Source: Microbacterium sp. Marseille-Q6965
Lineage (GTDB): Bacteria > Actinomycetota > Actinomycetes > Actinomycetales > Microbacteriaceae
Assembly (NCBI RefSeq): GCF_946151065.1
Contig: NZ_CAMGZA010000001.1
Span: 620,001 to 684,000 of the forward strand
Length of the DNA: 64,000 nucleotides
Direction: 5' to 3'
Part shown: positions 19,264 through 28,133 of the stretch, in pieces
Position numbering within the stretch: position 1 is the stretch's first letter
Layout of the letters: every line of letters begins with the position of its first letter
Program-made: the position numbers and the translations under genes
The notes under the pieces: model-generated
What the model was told of the DNA's origin: nothing
What the model saw: only the letters and a program-made list of their open reading frames with translations
Databases searched by the model: none

Positions 19264-20561
19264 CCCCGACTCCCCTCCTCGCCGGACGTCGCGTCCGGAG
19301 TCGTCCCGGCGCCGACGGCGCCGTCGCCGGTCGGGTCCGTGCCCGCAGCCTCGTGTCGTGGCCCGTCACCGCGGACCGACCGCGGCACGGTCGTCCAGAT
19401 GACGTCGGTGTCCGGCGGCGCGCCCGTGCGCCACGATCCGCTCGCGAGCGTGACGGCGACGACGTTGACGAACGCCGCCACCGGAACGGCGAACAGCGCG
19501 CCGGCGATGCCACCGATCATCGATCCGCCCGCCACCACGAGGACGACGGCCAGCGGGTGCACCTTCACCGCGGATCCCATCAGCAGCGGCTGCAGCAGGT
19601 GGCTCTCGATCTGCTGCACGGCCAGCACGACGGCGAGCATGGCCACCGCGATCCAGATGCCGTTGTAGGCGAGGGCGATCACGACCGCCACCGCGCCGGT
19701 GAGGATCGCGCCGACGAACGGCACGAACGCGCCGAGGAAGACGAGCACGGCGATCGGGATGGCCAGCGGCACACCGAGCAGCACGGCCCCGATGCCGATG
19801 CCGACGGCGTCGATCGTGGCGACGATGATCTGCGTGCGGGCGTAGTTGATGAGCGTCTGCCAGCCGTTTCGGGCCGAGGCATCCACGGCCTGCCGCGACG
19901 CGCGCGGGAACAGCCGCAGGGTCCAGCGCCAGATGGAGCGGCCGTCGGCGAGCAGGCAGATGAGGATGAACAGCGCCAGCAGCAGGCCCGTGCCGAGATG
20001 GCCGACCGTGGTGCCGACGGTGAGGGCGCCGCTGAGCAGCGTTTCGGCCTGCTCGCTGAGGAACTGGAACGCCGTGTCGAAGGCGTCGCTGATCTGGCGC
20101 TCCGTGAGCAGCCCGCTCGCGATCGCCCAGTCGCGCAGGTCCATGATCCCCTGGGCGGCGCGGTCTCGGACCTCCCCCGCCTCGCGGCTGACCTGCCAGA
20201 CCACAAGCCAGATGAGGCCGGCCACGATGGCAAGCGTGCCCAGCACCGAGATGACGATGGCGAGCACGCGGGGAATCCGCAGCCGCAGCATGAGCGCGAA
20301 ACCGGGGTACAGGAGCGCCGTGATGAGGATGGCCACGAGCAGCGGGATCACGAGCAGCTTGAACTGGATGACGAGCCAGACGCCGACGCCCGCGGCTGCG
20401 GCGATGATCAGCAGCCGCCACGCGTAGGCCGTCGCCATGCGCAGGCCGATGGGGACGTCCACACCGTCGATCGGCGTCCGCCTCGCCTCGGTCGCTCGCG
20501 GCCGCAGGAAGTCCCAGAACCCCCGGTTCGAGTCGAGCGAGGGGCGGTTCTCATCGCTCAT
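19260..20561 (-). CDS. AI-2E/PerM family permease
   Basis: A 433-residue integral membrane protein with about eight hydrophobic segments and long disordered ends. The family core GAFVPFVGAILTGAVAVVIAL and the C-terminal HPLAVVLVVAGGSMIGGIAGALFAVPVAAF is clear. Family members export autoinducer-2 in a few cases or act as ion antiporters; no substrate can be given. luxS lies 9 kb away on the other strand, so a functional link is only speculative. The ATG at 20561 has TAGACT seven bases upstream. Confidence 0.88.
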   Translation of the reverse strand: MSDENRPSLDSNRGFWDFLRPRATEARRTPIDGVDVPIGLRMATAYAWRLLIIAAAAGVGVWLVIQFKLLVIPLLVAILITALLYPGFALMLRLRIPRVLAIVISVLGTLAIVAGLIWLVVWQVSREAGEVRDRAAQGIMDLRDWAIASGLLTERQISDAFDTAFQFLSEQAETLLSGALTVGTTVGHLGTGLLLALFILICLLADGRSIWRWTLRLFPRASRQAVDASARNGWQTLINYARTQIIVATIDAVGIGIGAVLLGVPLAIPIAVLVFLGAFVPFVGAILTGAVAVVIALAYNGIWIAVAMLAVVLAVQQIESHLLQPLLMGSAVKVHPLAVVLVVAGGSMIGGIAGALFAVPVAAFVNVVAVTLASGSWRTGAPPDTDVIWTTVPRSVRGDGPRHEAAGTDPTGDGAVGAGTTPDATSGEEGSRG

Positions 20562-20568
20562 CTGGCCA

Positions 20569-20574
20569 AGTCTA
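20569..20574 (-). promoter_or_regulatory. Probable -10 of the permease-ilvA operon
   Basis: TAGACT on the minus strand, seven bases before the ATG at 20561; compatible with a leaderless or one-base-leader transcript. Confidence 0.45.
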
Positions 20575-20669
20575 GGACCACGTCATATGCCCGCACTGGG
20601 ATGCGGGCCGAAGGGCGCGCGACGATACCAGACCGAGCCGACGGAGCGGTGACGCCGGCGGCCGCGCTC

Positions 20670-20713
20670 GTTCATCCCGGCTCCGCCCCGCGTTCACCTC
20701 GTGACCCTAGCGT
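20670..20713 (+). promoter_or_regulatory. PHO-box-like direct repeat with -10 element
   Basis: Two 11-base units, GTTCATCCCGG (20670-20680) and GTTCACCTCGT (20692-20702), lie exactly 22 bases apart with a degenerate 11-base unit between them. This spacing and sequence resemble the PhoP-binding PHO box of Streptomyces (11-nt direct repeats starting G(T/G)TCA). A TAGCGT -10 follows at 20708-20713, so the repeat covers the -35 position. The predicted leader to the ATG at 20841 is about 120 bases and ends in AAGGAGAGAG. Confidence 0.55.
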
Positions 20714-20840
20714 CGCCGTCGGCCACACCCACGCCACGCTCACCGCCGCGCGCTGCGTTCGCCCGCGCCCACACGCGGCCACGCGATCGCGGCGCTCCGG
20801 AACCGGTGTCGCGCCCGCGTGGGCCGACACAAGGAGAGAG

Positions 20841-22307
20841 ATGACGAAATCGGGAGGGGTCCTGCGCGCGACGGGGGTGGGCGTGCTCGGCCTGTCGCTG
20901 ATCGCCGCGGGTCTCGCAAGCACCGCCGGGTCGGCAGCGAGCGCCGCGGATCTGGGCGTGGGCGAGCCGCAGCTCGTGCTCATCGAGAGCGCCCACGCGA
21001 CCGGCAAGACGGCCGTGATCGGCGACGGTGAGCTGCCGCTGACGAGCCGCACGATCGCCGCCGACCCGGAGGGCGTCCGCGCCCAGGCCGTGTCGATGTA
21101 CCCGGTCGACGGCGCCGATGCGGCGTACGTCCTGTCGAGCGCCGAGGGCGAGATCCTCGCGCTCGCCGCACCCGAGGGCGGACTCGCGCTGCTCGACATC
21201 GCGCCGGACGCGGCCGCGAGCGATCCGCTCGCCGTCTGGACCGTCACCGAGCACGACGACCGCGTGATGTTCCACAACGGCGGGTCCACGCTCAACCTCT
21301 TCGGCTGGAACACCGCCGACGGCGCGGAGATCGGCACGTACGCGCCGGGCGACTTCGGCAACAACGAGTCCTGGCGGGTTCACCCGGTGCAGGGCACCGC
21401 GGACACGATAGGGGGCCTGGTCGCCCCGGGCGCGGCACCCGAGCTGCCGGCGACCGTGACGGCGCGCTACGGCTGGGGCCCGACCGCCCCGCTGACCGAC
21501 ATCGCGTGGCAGATGCCCGCCGACGACGCGTGGCAGCGGGACGGCATCGTCGAGTTCTCGGGAACGGCCGCCGGCCCGTACGGCGACACCGTCCGCATCG
21601 ACGCCCGCTACACGGTGGGCACGGTGGGCGACGCCGTGGAGTCGAGCATGACGAGCTACGCCGGCGTCATGGTCGACACGCTGAGGCAGATCGCCCCGCG
21701 CACCGTCGAGCGCACCGTGAGTGGCTCGCAGATGACGGTGACGGCCGATGTGCGCTGGGACTGGGACGCGGTGGACCCGGGCGCGCTGACGCGGGAGGGC
21801 GAGGTTCTCGTGCACGCGGCTCCCGACCTCGGCTTCGCCGCGACCCTGCGGATCGCGCTCACCGCTCCGCGGGAGGTCAATCAGCTCCTCACGGGCGCCC
21901 GGACGTGGCAGCTGCACGTGAACGGCAGCACCGACCTGGGCGCCCTCACCGACGGCGACCGCGACGCACGTGCGTTCGACACGTGGCGCTCCGGGGGCGC
22001 GGCCAACCGCGCGAACCCGAACTGGGTGGCGTACTACTTCGACCGCCCGCGCCAGATCACCCGCGCCGCGCTCTTCGAACCGTCCGACGCCGACAACATC
22101 GGCACGGTCACCTTCCAGTACCGCAACATGCGCGGCGGCTGGGAGGACGTGTCGACGGGTCCCCTCGTGAACGAGGGCGGGCGCCTGGCGCTGGAGACGG
22201 CGTTCACGCCCGTGATGGCCACCGGCTTCCGTGCCGTCATCGAGCACAAGTCGGACGCCACCTGGATGGCGCTGTCCGAGTTCGAGGCGTGGGGACCGGG
22301 ACTGTGA
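20841..22307 (+). CDS. Secreted multidomain carbohydrate-binding-like protein, no catalytic domain seen
   Basis: A 488-residue exported protein. A Sec signal peptide spans about residues 1-36 (ending SAASAA). Region 85-175 has beta-trefoil (RICIN-like) character with FHNGGSTLNLFGWNTADG and a terminal SWRVHP. Two bacterial Ig-like (Big_4-type) segments follow at about 200-335 (ELPATVTARYGWG and a second copy). The last 140 residues resemble an F5/8 type C discoidin domain (WVAYYFDRPRQITRAALFEP). No hydrolase motif is visible. The start has AAGGAGAGAG. The wall-anchored phosphoesterase gene follows after 38 bases, so both are likely one operon. Domain names are judged by eye. Confidence 0.75.
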   Translation: MTKSGGVLRATGVGVLGLSLIAAGLASTAGSAASAADLGVGEPQLVLIESAHATGKTAVIGDGELPLTSRTIAADPEGVRAQAVSMYPVDGADAAYVLSSAEGEILALAAPEGGLALLDIAPDAAASDPLAVWTVTEHDDRVMFHNGGSTLNLFGWNTADGAEIGTYAPGDFGNNESWRVHPVQGTADTIGGLVAPGAAPELPATVTARYGWGPTAPLTDIAWQMPADDAWQRDGIVEFSGTAAGPYGDTVRIDARYTVGTVGDAVESSMTSYAGVMVDTLRQIAPRTVERTVSGSQMTVTADVRWDWDAVDPGALTREGEVLVHAAPDLGFAATLRIALTAPREVNQLLTGARTWQLHVNGSTDLGALTDGDRDARAFDTWRSGGAANRANPNWVAYYFDRPRQITRAALFEPSDADNIGTVTFQYRNMRGGWEDVSTGPLVNEGGRLALETAFTPVMATGFRAVIEHKSDATWMALSEFEAWGPGL

Positions 22308-22345
22308 CCGCCCACCCCGCACGCCGAACCATCAGCGGAGGAACC

Positions 22346-24886
22346 ATGAATCACACGAAGAAGAGCGCCGCGCTGCGGGCGACGGCCCTGCTCGGCGTCG
22401 CGGCGACCGGGGCGGCGCTGGCCGTGCCGCTCGCGGCCACGCCCGCGCAGGCGGCCGAGGAGGAGGGAGCGTCGCGCTTCACCGTCGCCGTCCTGCCCGA
22501 CACGCAGTTCTACTCCCGCTACTCGGCCGATCAGTTCCGCCCCCGGTACGGCACCGATCCCTTCGAGGTGCAGACGAAGTGGATCGTGGAGCACGCCGAC
22601 GAGCTCAACATCGCCTTCACGACCCATCTGGGCGACGTCGTCGACCAGCAGGGTCAGGCCGGAGAATGGGTCGCGGCCGATCGCGCCATCAGCGTGCTCG
22701 AGGACGGCGGCATGCCGTACTCGATCCTTCCGGGCAACCACGACGTCTCCGACATGGGCGCCCGCAGCGGCGAGTGGATGGCGCCGAACTACCTGGCCAA
22801 CTTCCCCGCCGGCCGCATCGACGACACCGACACGTACGTGAGCTCTCACCAGAACGGCTACTCGAGCGCGCACGTCTTCGAGGCCGAGGGCCAGGAGTTC
22901 CTCGTGCTGGCCATCGGCTGGAACGCGAGCGCCGACACCTGGGCGTGGGCGCAGTCGGTGCTCGACGCGCACCCCACGCTGCCGACGATCCTCACCTCGC
23001 ACGCCATCATCGACATCGACAAGAACTCGGGCGACGCGACGGAGTTCTGGTTCGGTCAGGAGATGTGGGAGGAGCTGATCCGCCACAACGACCAGATCTT
23101 CCTCACGATGAACGGTCACTTCCACGGGCAGACCGAGCGGGTGCTCGTGAACGACGCCGGCAACGAGGTCTACCAGATCCTGTCGGACTGGCAGATGGCG
23201 GCCGATGGCGGCAACGGCATGATGAACGTGCTCGAGTTCGACCTCGAGAACGACCGCATCGACTTCGCGACGGTCTCGCCGTGGGTGCCCATGAAGCATC
23301 CCGAGACGCTCACCGTCGGCGACTCCCCCGTCGCGACGGACCCCGGCTCGGAGTTCTCCATCGACATCGACTTCTCGGAGCGCTTCGCCTTCGCGTCGGG
23401 CTTTGGCCCCGGCGACGGCGCATTCCCCGACCTGTCGGAGCGCGCCAAGCAGATCGTGCTCGAGGGCTGGGAGGGCGGCGACGGCGGCGGCTCCCTGCAG
23501 GCGGCGGGCAGCCGCGAGGATTACGTCGAGGTGCCGGGCACCGTGGCGCACTGGCGCTTCGGGGACCAGGCGCAGGGCGTGCTCCCCGAGAACGCGCAGG
23601 TCACCGACGAGACGGGCGAGAACCCGATGTACCGCCTGCCGCTGGAGCAGATCAATGCTCCCGCCGAGGTGGACGACGTGACCATCACGCACGAGAACGT
23701 CTCGAGCCTGTCGGCCGACGCGGGCGCGGTGTGCTTCGCGGACACCTCCCGCACCACCGGCAGGCTGAACTACCTCACCACGGAGTACGAGGTGCCGGTC
23801 ACCCACGAGGACTTCGCGAACGGGTACACGATCGAGTCCTTCGTGTTCCTGTCCGACGAATGGACCGTCGAGGAGAACCAGTGGGGCGGCTGGCTGAGCC
23901 GCACCGGCCGGCGCTCGGCCCTTCCCGTCGCGTGGCAGCGGTACGACTACGACATGGGTCCCGCGTTCTTCTCGGTGTCGAACCTGAAGGAGTTCCAGTG
24001 GGCGACGACGAACGGCACCCCGTGGACGAACCCGAACTCGCTGTGGTCGGGCGAGATCATGACCGGCACGTGGTACCACGTCGCCGCCGTGAACGACCCC
24101 GCCTCCAACGCGACCACCATGTACGTGGACGGCGTGCCGGTGCTGCGCAACGCGACGAACCTGAACGGCATGACGTTCGCGCCGGGGTACCCGTGGGTGA
24201 TCGGCACGGTGTTCAACTATGACGAGGCGTCGAACGGCTGGAACGGCTGCGTAGGCGAGACCCGCATCGTCGACCGCCCGCTCGAGACCACCGACTTCCT
24301 GTACAACCGGCTCGATCTGCAGGACGGCTTCGCCGTCGAGGGGCTGCCGTCGGGCGAGCTGCCCGCGGGCACGGTGATCTCGGAACTGTCCGGCACGGGC
24401 GTGCCCGGCACGCAGGTGCGTGTCGAGCGCCTCGGCACCTCGGGTGGCTCCGCCGGCATCCTCACGACCTCCGCGGCGACCGCGGCGGCACCGACCGCCG
24501 CCGCCGACACCGCGACGGTGCGCGACGACGGCACGTGGACCGTCGCGCTCGCCGAGCCGCTCCGGGACGGCAGCCACGCGCTGGCCATCACCCCGAGCAT
24601 CGGCACCCGCGACGGCGAGCCCGTCACGACGACGTTCGCGATCGCGGCGGCGGGCGGCGACGGATCGGCGGGCGGCGGCGGATCAGCGGGCGGCGGCGGC
24701 GACGGGGCGCCCGGTGACGGCGGCACGACGCAGCCGGAACCTGCGGCCGGGGGCGAGGGCGGCGCGACGGACGACGGGGCTCTCGCCGCCACCGGTGGCG
24801 AGGGTGCGGCCTGGGCGGTGCTCGCCGCGGGCCTGCTCGGGCTCCTCGCCGGGCTGCGTGCTTTGCAGCGACGCCGACGAGCCTGA
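22346..24886 (+). CDS. Wall-anchored secreted metallophosphoesterase with LamG-like domain
   Basis: An 846-residue exported protein. Signal peptide at 1-38 (ending TPAQAA). A calcineurin-type metallophosphoesterase domain at about 45-290 has all metal motifs: LPDTQF (Asp51), HLGDVVDQ (Asp97), PGNHDV (about 131-133), TSHA (His219) and NGHFHG (His258, His260). A concanavalin-like LamG domain at about 395-655 and an Ig-like repeat follow, then a Gly-rich linker, LAATG at 813-817, a hydrophobic span and a basic RRRRA end, which is a class E sortase signal. The substrate is unknown; the PHO-box-like promoter suggests phosphate release outside the cell. Confidence 0.9.
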   Translation: MNHTKKSAALRATALLGVAATGAALAVPLAATPAQAAEEEGASRFTVAVLPDTQFYSRYSADQFRPRYGTDPFEVQTKWIVEHADELNIAFTTHLGDVVDQQGQAGEWVAADRAISVLEDGGMPYSILPGNHDVSDMGARSGEWMAPNYLANFPAGRIDDTDTYVSSHQNGYSSAHVFEAEGQEFLVLAIGWNASADTWAWAQSVLDAHPTLPTILTSHAIIDIDKNSGDATEFWFGQEMWEELIRHNDQIFLTMNGHFHGQTERVLVNDAGNEVYQILSDWQMAADGGNGMMNVLEFDLENDRIDFATVSPWVPMKHPETLTVGDSPVATDPGSEFSIDIDFSERFAFASGFGPGDGAFPDLSERAKQIVLEGWEGGDGGGSLQAAGSREDYVEVPGTVAHWRFGDQAQGVLPENAQVTDETGENPMYRLPLEQINAPAEVDDVTITHENVSSLSADAGAVCFADTSRTTGRLNYLTTEYEVPVTHEDFANGYTIESFVFLSDEWTVEENQWGGWLSRTGRRSALPVAWQRYDYDMGPAFFSVSNLKEFQWATTNGTPWTNPNSLWSGEIMTGTWYHVAAVNDPASNATTMYVDGVPVLRNATNLNGMTFAPGYPWVIGTVFNYDEASNGWNGCVGETRIVDRPLETTDFLYNRLDLQDGFAVEGLPSGELPAGTVISELSGTGVPGTQVRVERLGTSGGSAGILTTSAATAAAPTAAADTATVRDDGTWTVALAEPLRDGSHALAITPSIGTRDGEPVTTTFAIAAAGGDGSAGGGGSAGGGGDGAPGDGGTTQPEPAAGGEGGATDDGALAATGGEGAAWAVLAAGLLGLLAGLRALQRRRRA

Positions 24887-24900
24887 CCGCCGCGGATGAG

Positions 24901-24930
24901 AGCGCCGGGGATCTATCGATCCCCGGCGCT
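24901..24930. terminator. Terminator between phosphoesterase and PBP genes
   Basis: A perfect 13-bp stem, AGCGCCGGGGATC at 24901-24913 and its complement at 24918-24930, loop TATC, followed by a pyrimidine-rich run (CTTCTCGTCC). It lies between convergent genes. Confidence 0.8.
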
Positions 24931-24951
24931 CTTCTCGTCCCGACCGGCGGG

Positions 24952-26763
24952 TCAGCCGTCGAGGAAGTCGGCCATGAGCGGTCCGGCGGTGTTGGCGCCG
25001 CCGTCGCCGCGCTCCACGAAGACCGCCACGGCCAGGTCCCCCTGGAACGCGATCATCCACGCGTGGCTCGCAAGCTCACCGTTCCCATCGGGCTGGCCGA
25101 ACTCCGCCGTGCCCGTCTTCGCCCCGACGTCCGAGCCCAGGCCCGCAAGCGCGGTTCCGGATCCCTCCGTGACGACGGCGTGCATGAGCCCGCGCAGCGT
25201 CTCGGCCTCCTCCGCGGTCAGCGAGGACTCCGCCTCCTCCGGCGCTTCCGTGAGGAAGGGCGACACCGTCCGGCCCGCCGCGACCGAGGCGGCGACCGTC
25301 GCCATGCCGAGCGGCGTCTCGGTGACGATGCCCTGGCCGATCATGTTCGCGGCGTGCTCGGTCTGCGACCCCGCGTCGTCCGGCCCCCCGACGCCGAGCG
25401 CCTCCGCGGCGTCGCGCAGATCGGCGTCGGTCACCCGGTCGTGCAGCCCCACGAAGGCCGTGTTGCACGAATGCGCGACGGCCTCGCGCAGCGTGATGCC
25501 GCCCAGCGCCGAGACGGGATAGCCGCCGTAGTTGTGGAAGGTGTAGCCGTCGACCGTCGTCTCCTCCGCGCAGGCGACGGCGTCGTCCGGCGCCATGCCG
25601 CTGCGCAGCAGCGCGAGCGTCGTGACGACCTTGAAGGTCGATCCGGGCGCGTACCGACCCGTCGTCGCCGCGTCGAAGCCACCGTTGGCCTCGCCGTTCG
25701 CGGCGGCGAGGACCTCGCCCGTGGACGGCCGGATCGCGACGAGCGCGCTGGCCGACTCCACACGGGCGAGCACGCTCTCGGCGCGCTGCTGCAGCGGGAT
25801 GTCGAGCGTGGTCTGCAACGGCTCGCCGTCCGCCGCGGGCCACTCGGCCAGCACGCGGGGCTCGGCGCCCTCCTCCCCCGTCGACGCCGTCACGGTCACG
25901 GCCGGCTCGCCGCGCAGCTGGTCGTCGTACTCCGCCTGCAGGCCCGAGAGACCGGTCTGCTCCCCGGTCGCGATCTCCCCGTCGGAGCTCTCGATGATCT
26001 CGGCGGTGGCCTCCCCCACGGTGCCGAGGACCTCCCGCGCGAAGGTGCGGGTCGGCGCGAGCTGCATGGTGGCCTCGATGGCGCTCGCGCCGGGGATCTC
26101 GGTGAAGCCGGGCGCCACGCGCGCCGCTGCGTCCTCGGGGCGTAGCACGATCGCCTCGACGAAGGCGAGCTCCCCCATCGCCGCCGCACGGGCCGCGAAC
26201 TCGTCGGCGTCCACCTGCAGGGCGGCCGCGATGTCGCGCGCGCTCTGCTCGACCTGCGCGGGCTCGATCCAGCTCTTGTCGAGTCCGTACCGCGTGACGG
26301 GCCGCTCCGTGACGATCGGCTCGCCGTCGCCGCCCAGGATGGGTGCACGGCCGGGGTACTCGCGCGTCACCGCCAGGGTCTCGCCCTCCTTCAGGCCGTC
26401 GGCGACGAGCGAGGGCGACCACGGCAGCGTCCACGCGAGCGGCTCGCCGTCGCGGCTCAGCTCGAGCGTCTGCTCGTATGTCCACTCCCGCCCGTCGAGG
26501 TCCCATGACCACACGGCGGGCACGCGCGCGACGCTGCCCTCGCGTTCGGCCTCGCCGAGCGTGAGGTCGAGCGGGTGCCCCGCCAGCGGCTCGACCAGTG
26601 CGGCGAAGTCGTGCCCGCCGTCCACGAGCTCCGGCAGCTCGTGACGCTCGAGGGCGGACTCGATCTCGGCGAGAGCATCGTCGAGACCGTCGTCGCCGGG
26701 GGCGCAGCCGACGAGCCCGAGAGCCGCGACGAAGACGAGGGCGAAGGCAGGGATCCGAGACAT
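24952..26763 (-). CDS. Class B penicillin-binding lipoprotein (PBP-lipo / MecA-like)
   Basis: A peptidoglycan transpeptidase on the outer membrane face, 603 residues. The lipobox LGLVGC puts the lipid-modified cysteine at residue 20. An N-terminal NTF2-like MecA domain (with WTLPWSPSLV) and a PBP dimer region precede the transpeptidase domain. Active-site motifs are the Ser375-Thr-Phe-Lys378 tetrad, SCN and KTGTAEF. In mycobacteria a lipoprotein PBP of this type (PBP-lipo) supports cell division. The gene is alone, convergent with the phosphoesterase and divergent from the ycaQ-like gene. Confidence 0.92.
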   Translation of the reverse strand: MSRIPAFALVFVAALGLVGCAPGDDGLDDALAEIESALERHELPELVDGGHDFAALVEPLAGHPLDLTLGEAEREGSVARVPAVWSWDLDGREWTYEQTLELSRDGEPLAWTLPWSPSLVADGLKEGETLAVTREYPGRAPILGGDGEPIVTERPVTRYGLDKSWIEPAQVEQSARDIAAALQVDADEFAARAAAMGELAFVEAIVLRPEDAAARVAPGFTEIPGASAIEATMQLAPTRTFAREVLGTVGEATAEIIESSDGEIATGEQTGLSGLQAEYDDQLRGEPAVTVTASTGEEGAEPRVLAEWPAADGEPLQTTLDIPLQQRAESVLARVESASALVAIRPSTGEVLAAANGEANGGFDAATTGRYAPGSTFKVVTTLALLRSGMAPDDAVACAEETTVDGYTFHNYGGYPVSALGGITLREAVAHSCNTAFVGLHDRVTDADLRDAAEALGVGGPDDAGSQTEHAANMIGQGIVTETPLGMATVAASVAAGRTVSPFLTEAPEEAESSLTAEEAETLRGLMHAVVTEGSGTALAGLGSDVGAKTGTAEFGQPDGNGELASHAWMIAFQGDLAVAVFVERGDGGANTAGPLMADFLDG

Positions 26764-26831
26764 CGCCGCCAGTATGGCAGGCGGCGACGACGCCCACCCC
26801 GGGTCTCACCCGCGGTGTCGGAGGCCCGCAG

Positions 26832-26837
26832 TAGCGT
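26832..26837 (+). promoter_or_regulatory. Leaderless -10 of the YcaQ-type gene
   Basis: TAGCGT, six bases before the GTG at 26844. A GGAG between the hexamer and the ATG at 26850 could only act if transcription began earlier. Confidence 0.5.
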
Positions 26838-26843
26838 GGAGCG

Positions 26844-28133
26844 GTGGCGATGAAGCGGATCGAGACCCTCAGCGCGGCGCAGGCGCGACGGATCGCCCTG
26901 GTCGCGCAGGGCTTCGGCGGGGCGCGCCCAGCCGCGGTGGGGCCGGCGCGGCTGCACGCGGCGATGGCACGGATGGGCGCGCTGCAGATCGATTCCGTGA
27001 ACGTGTTCGCGCGCTCCCACTACCTGCCGCACTACGCGCGACTGGGCCCGTATGACCGCGACGCGCTCGACAGGATGCTCTTCGGACGCCGCGCACGGTA
27101 CGTCGAGTACGTGGCCCACGAGGCGGCTCTGATTCCCGCCGACGACTGGGCGCTGTGGCGATTCCGGATGGACGACTTCCGCGCCCGTTACGGCGAGTGG
27201 GCCCGAGCCCACGCCCCGACGCTGGATCGCCTGCGCGCGGAACTGTCCACCCGAGGAGCGGTGCGCCCCTCCGACCTGCACGAGGACGCCCCTCGCGCGC
27301 CGCGGGGACCGTGGTGGGACTGGGACGACGTCAAGCGCGGGCTCGAGATGATGTGGCGCTTCGGCGAGGTCGCCATCGCCGAGCGACGGGGGTTCGAGCG
27401 CAGTTACGCCCTCGCCGAGCGGGTGGTTCCCGCCGAGGCCCTCGCGCGCGACGTGTCGCGCGCGGACGCGATCCTCGAGCTGGTGCGCCGGGCGGCCCGG
27501 GCCTACGGCGTGGCCACCGCGTCCGATCTGGCGGACTACTACCGGCTCAAGGCGCGCGACGTGGCCCCGGCCCTCGCGCAGCTCGCCGAGGCCGGAGAGC
27601 TGCTGCCCGTGCGCGTGGCCGGCTGGGAGCGGGGCGGCCGACCGCTGACGGCCTGGCTGCATCGCGACGCCCCGGTGCCGCGTCGCCTCGACCGCGTCGC
27701 GCTGCTGACGCCGTTCGACCCGGTCGTGTGGTTCCGTGACCGCGCCCTGCGGATGTTCGGGTTCGATTACCGCATCGAGATCTACGTGCCGGCCCATCGT
27801 CGGCGTTTCGGCTACTACTCCCTTCCGGTTCTCGTGGGCGACCGCCTGGCGGCGCGCGTCGATCTGAAGGCCGATCGCGCCGGCTCGACCCTGCTCGTGC
27901 AGTCGGCGTGGTGGGAGCCCGACGCCCCGGCGGAGGCCGCCGAGCGCATCGCCGCCGAGCTGCGGCGCGCCGCGGCCTGGCAGGGGCTCGAGCAGATCTC
28001 GGTGTCGGGGTGGGGCGACGCGTCGCACGACATCGCACAGGCACTGCCGGGTGCGCGGCGCCACGATCATCCGCGCGCGCCCCTGGCCCCCGCGATCCCG
28101 TTCCCGCCCGCGCAGACGGAGCAGGCCTCGTGA
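26844..28133 (+). CDS. YcaQ/AlkX-type DNA crosslink glycosylase (HTH_42 family)
   Basis: A DNA glycosylase of the HTH_42 family that unhooks interstrand crosslinks and removes bulky alkylated bases. The 429-residue protein has the winged-helix modules and the catalytic loop motif Gln48-Ile49-Asp50. This QxD form is the one of E. coli YcaQ (AlkX); the antibiotic-linked AlkZ group has QxQ. FDPVVWFRDRALRMFGFDY and EIYVPAHRRRFGYYSLPVL are further family blocks. The GTG at 26844 fits a leaderless start; ATG at 26850 is an alternative two codons later. The next gene overlaps its stop (GTGA). Confidence 0.9.
   Translation: MAMKRIETLSAAQARRIALVAQGFGGARPAAVGPARLHAAMARMGALQIDSVNVFARSHYLPHYARLGPYDRDALDRMLFGRRARYVEYVAHEAALIPADDWALWRFRMDDFRARYGEWARAHAPTLDRLRAELSTRGAVRPSDLHEDAPRAPRGPWWDWDDVKRGLEMMWRFGEVAIAERRGFERSYALAERVVPAEALARDVSRADAILELVRRAARAYGVATASDLADYYRLKARDVAPALAQLAEAGELLPVRVAGWERGGRPLTAWLHRDAPVPRRLDRVALLTPFDPVVWFRDRALRMFGFDYRIEIYVPAHRRRFGYYSLPVLVGDRLAARVDLKADRAGSTLLVQSAWWEPDAPAEAAERIAAELRRAAAWQGLEQISVSGWGDASHDIAQALPGARRHDHPRAPLAPAIPFPPAQTEQAS

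Noticed and set aside
18007-20561. A quorum-sensing link between the AI-2E-type permease and luxS at 29152
   Set aside because: They are 9 kb apart on opposite strands, and most AI-2E family permeases are not signal exporters.
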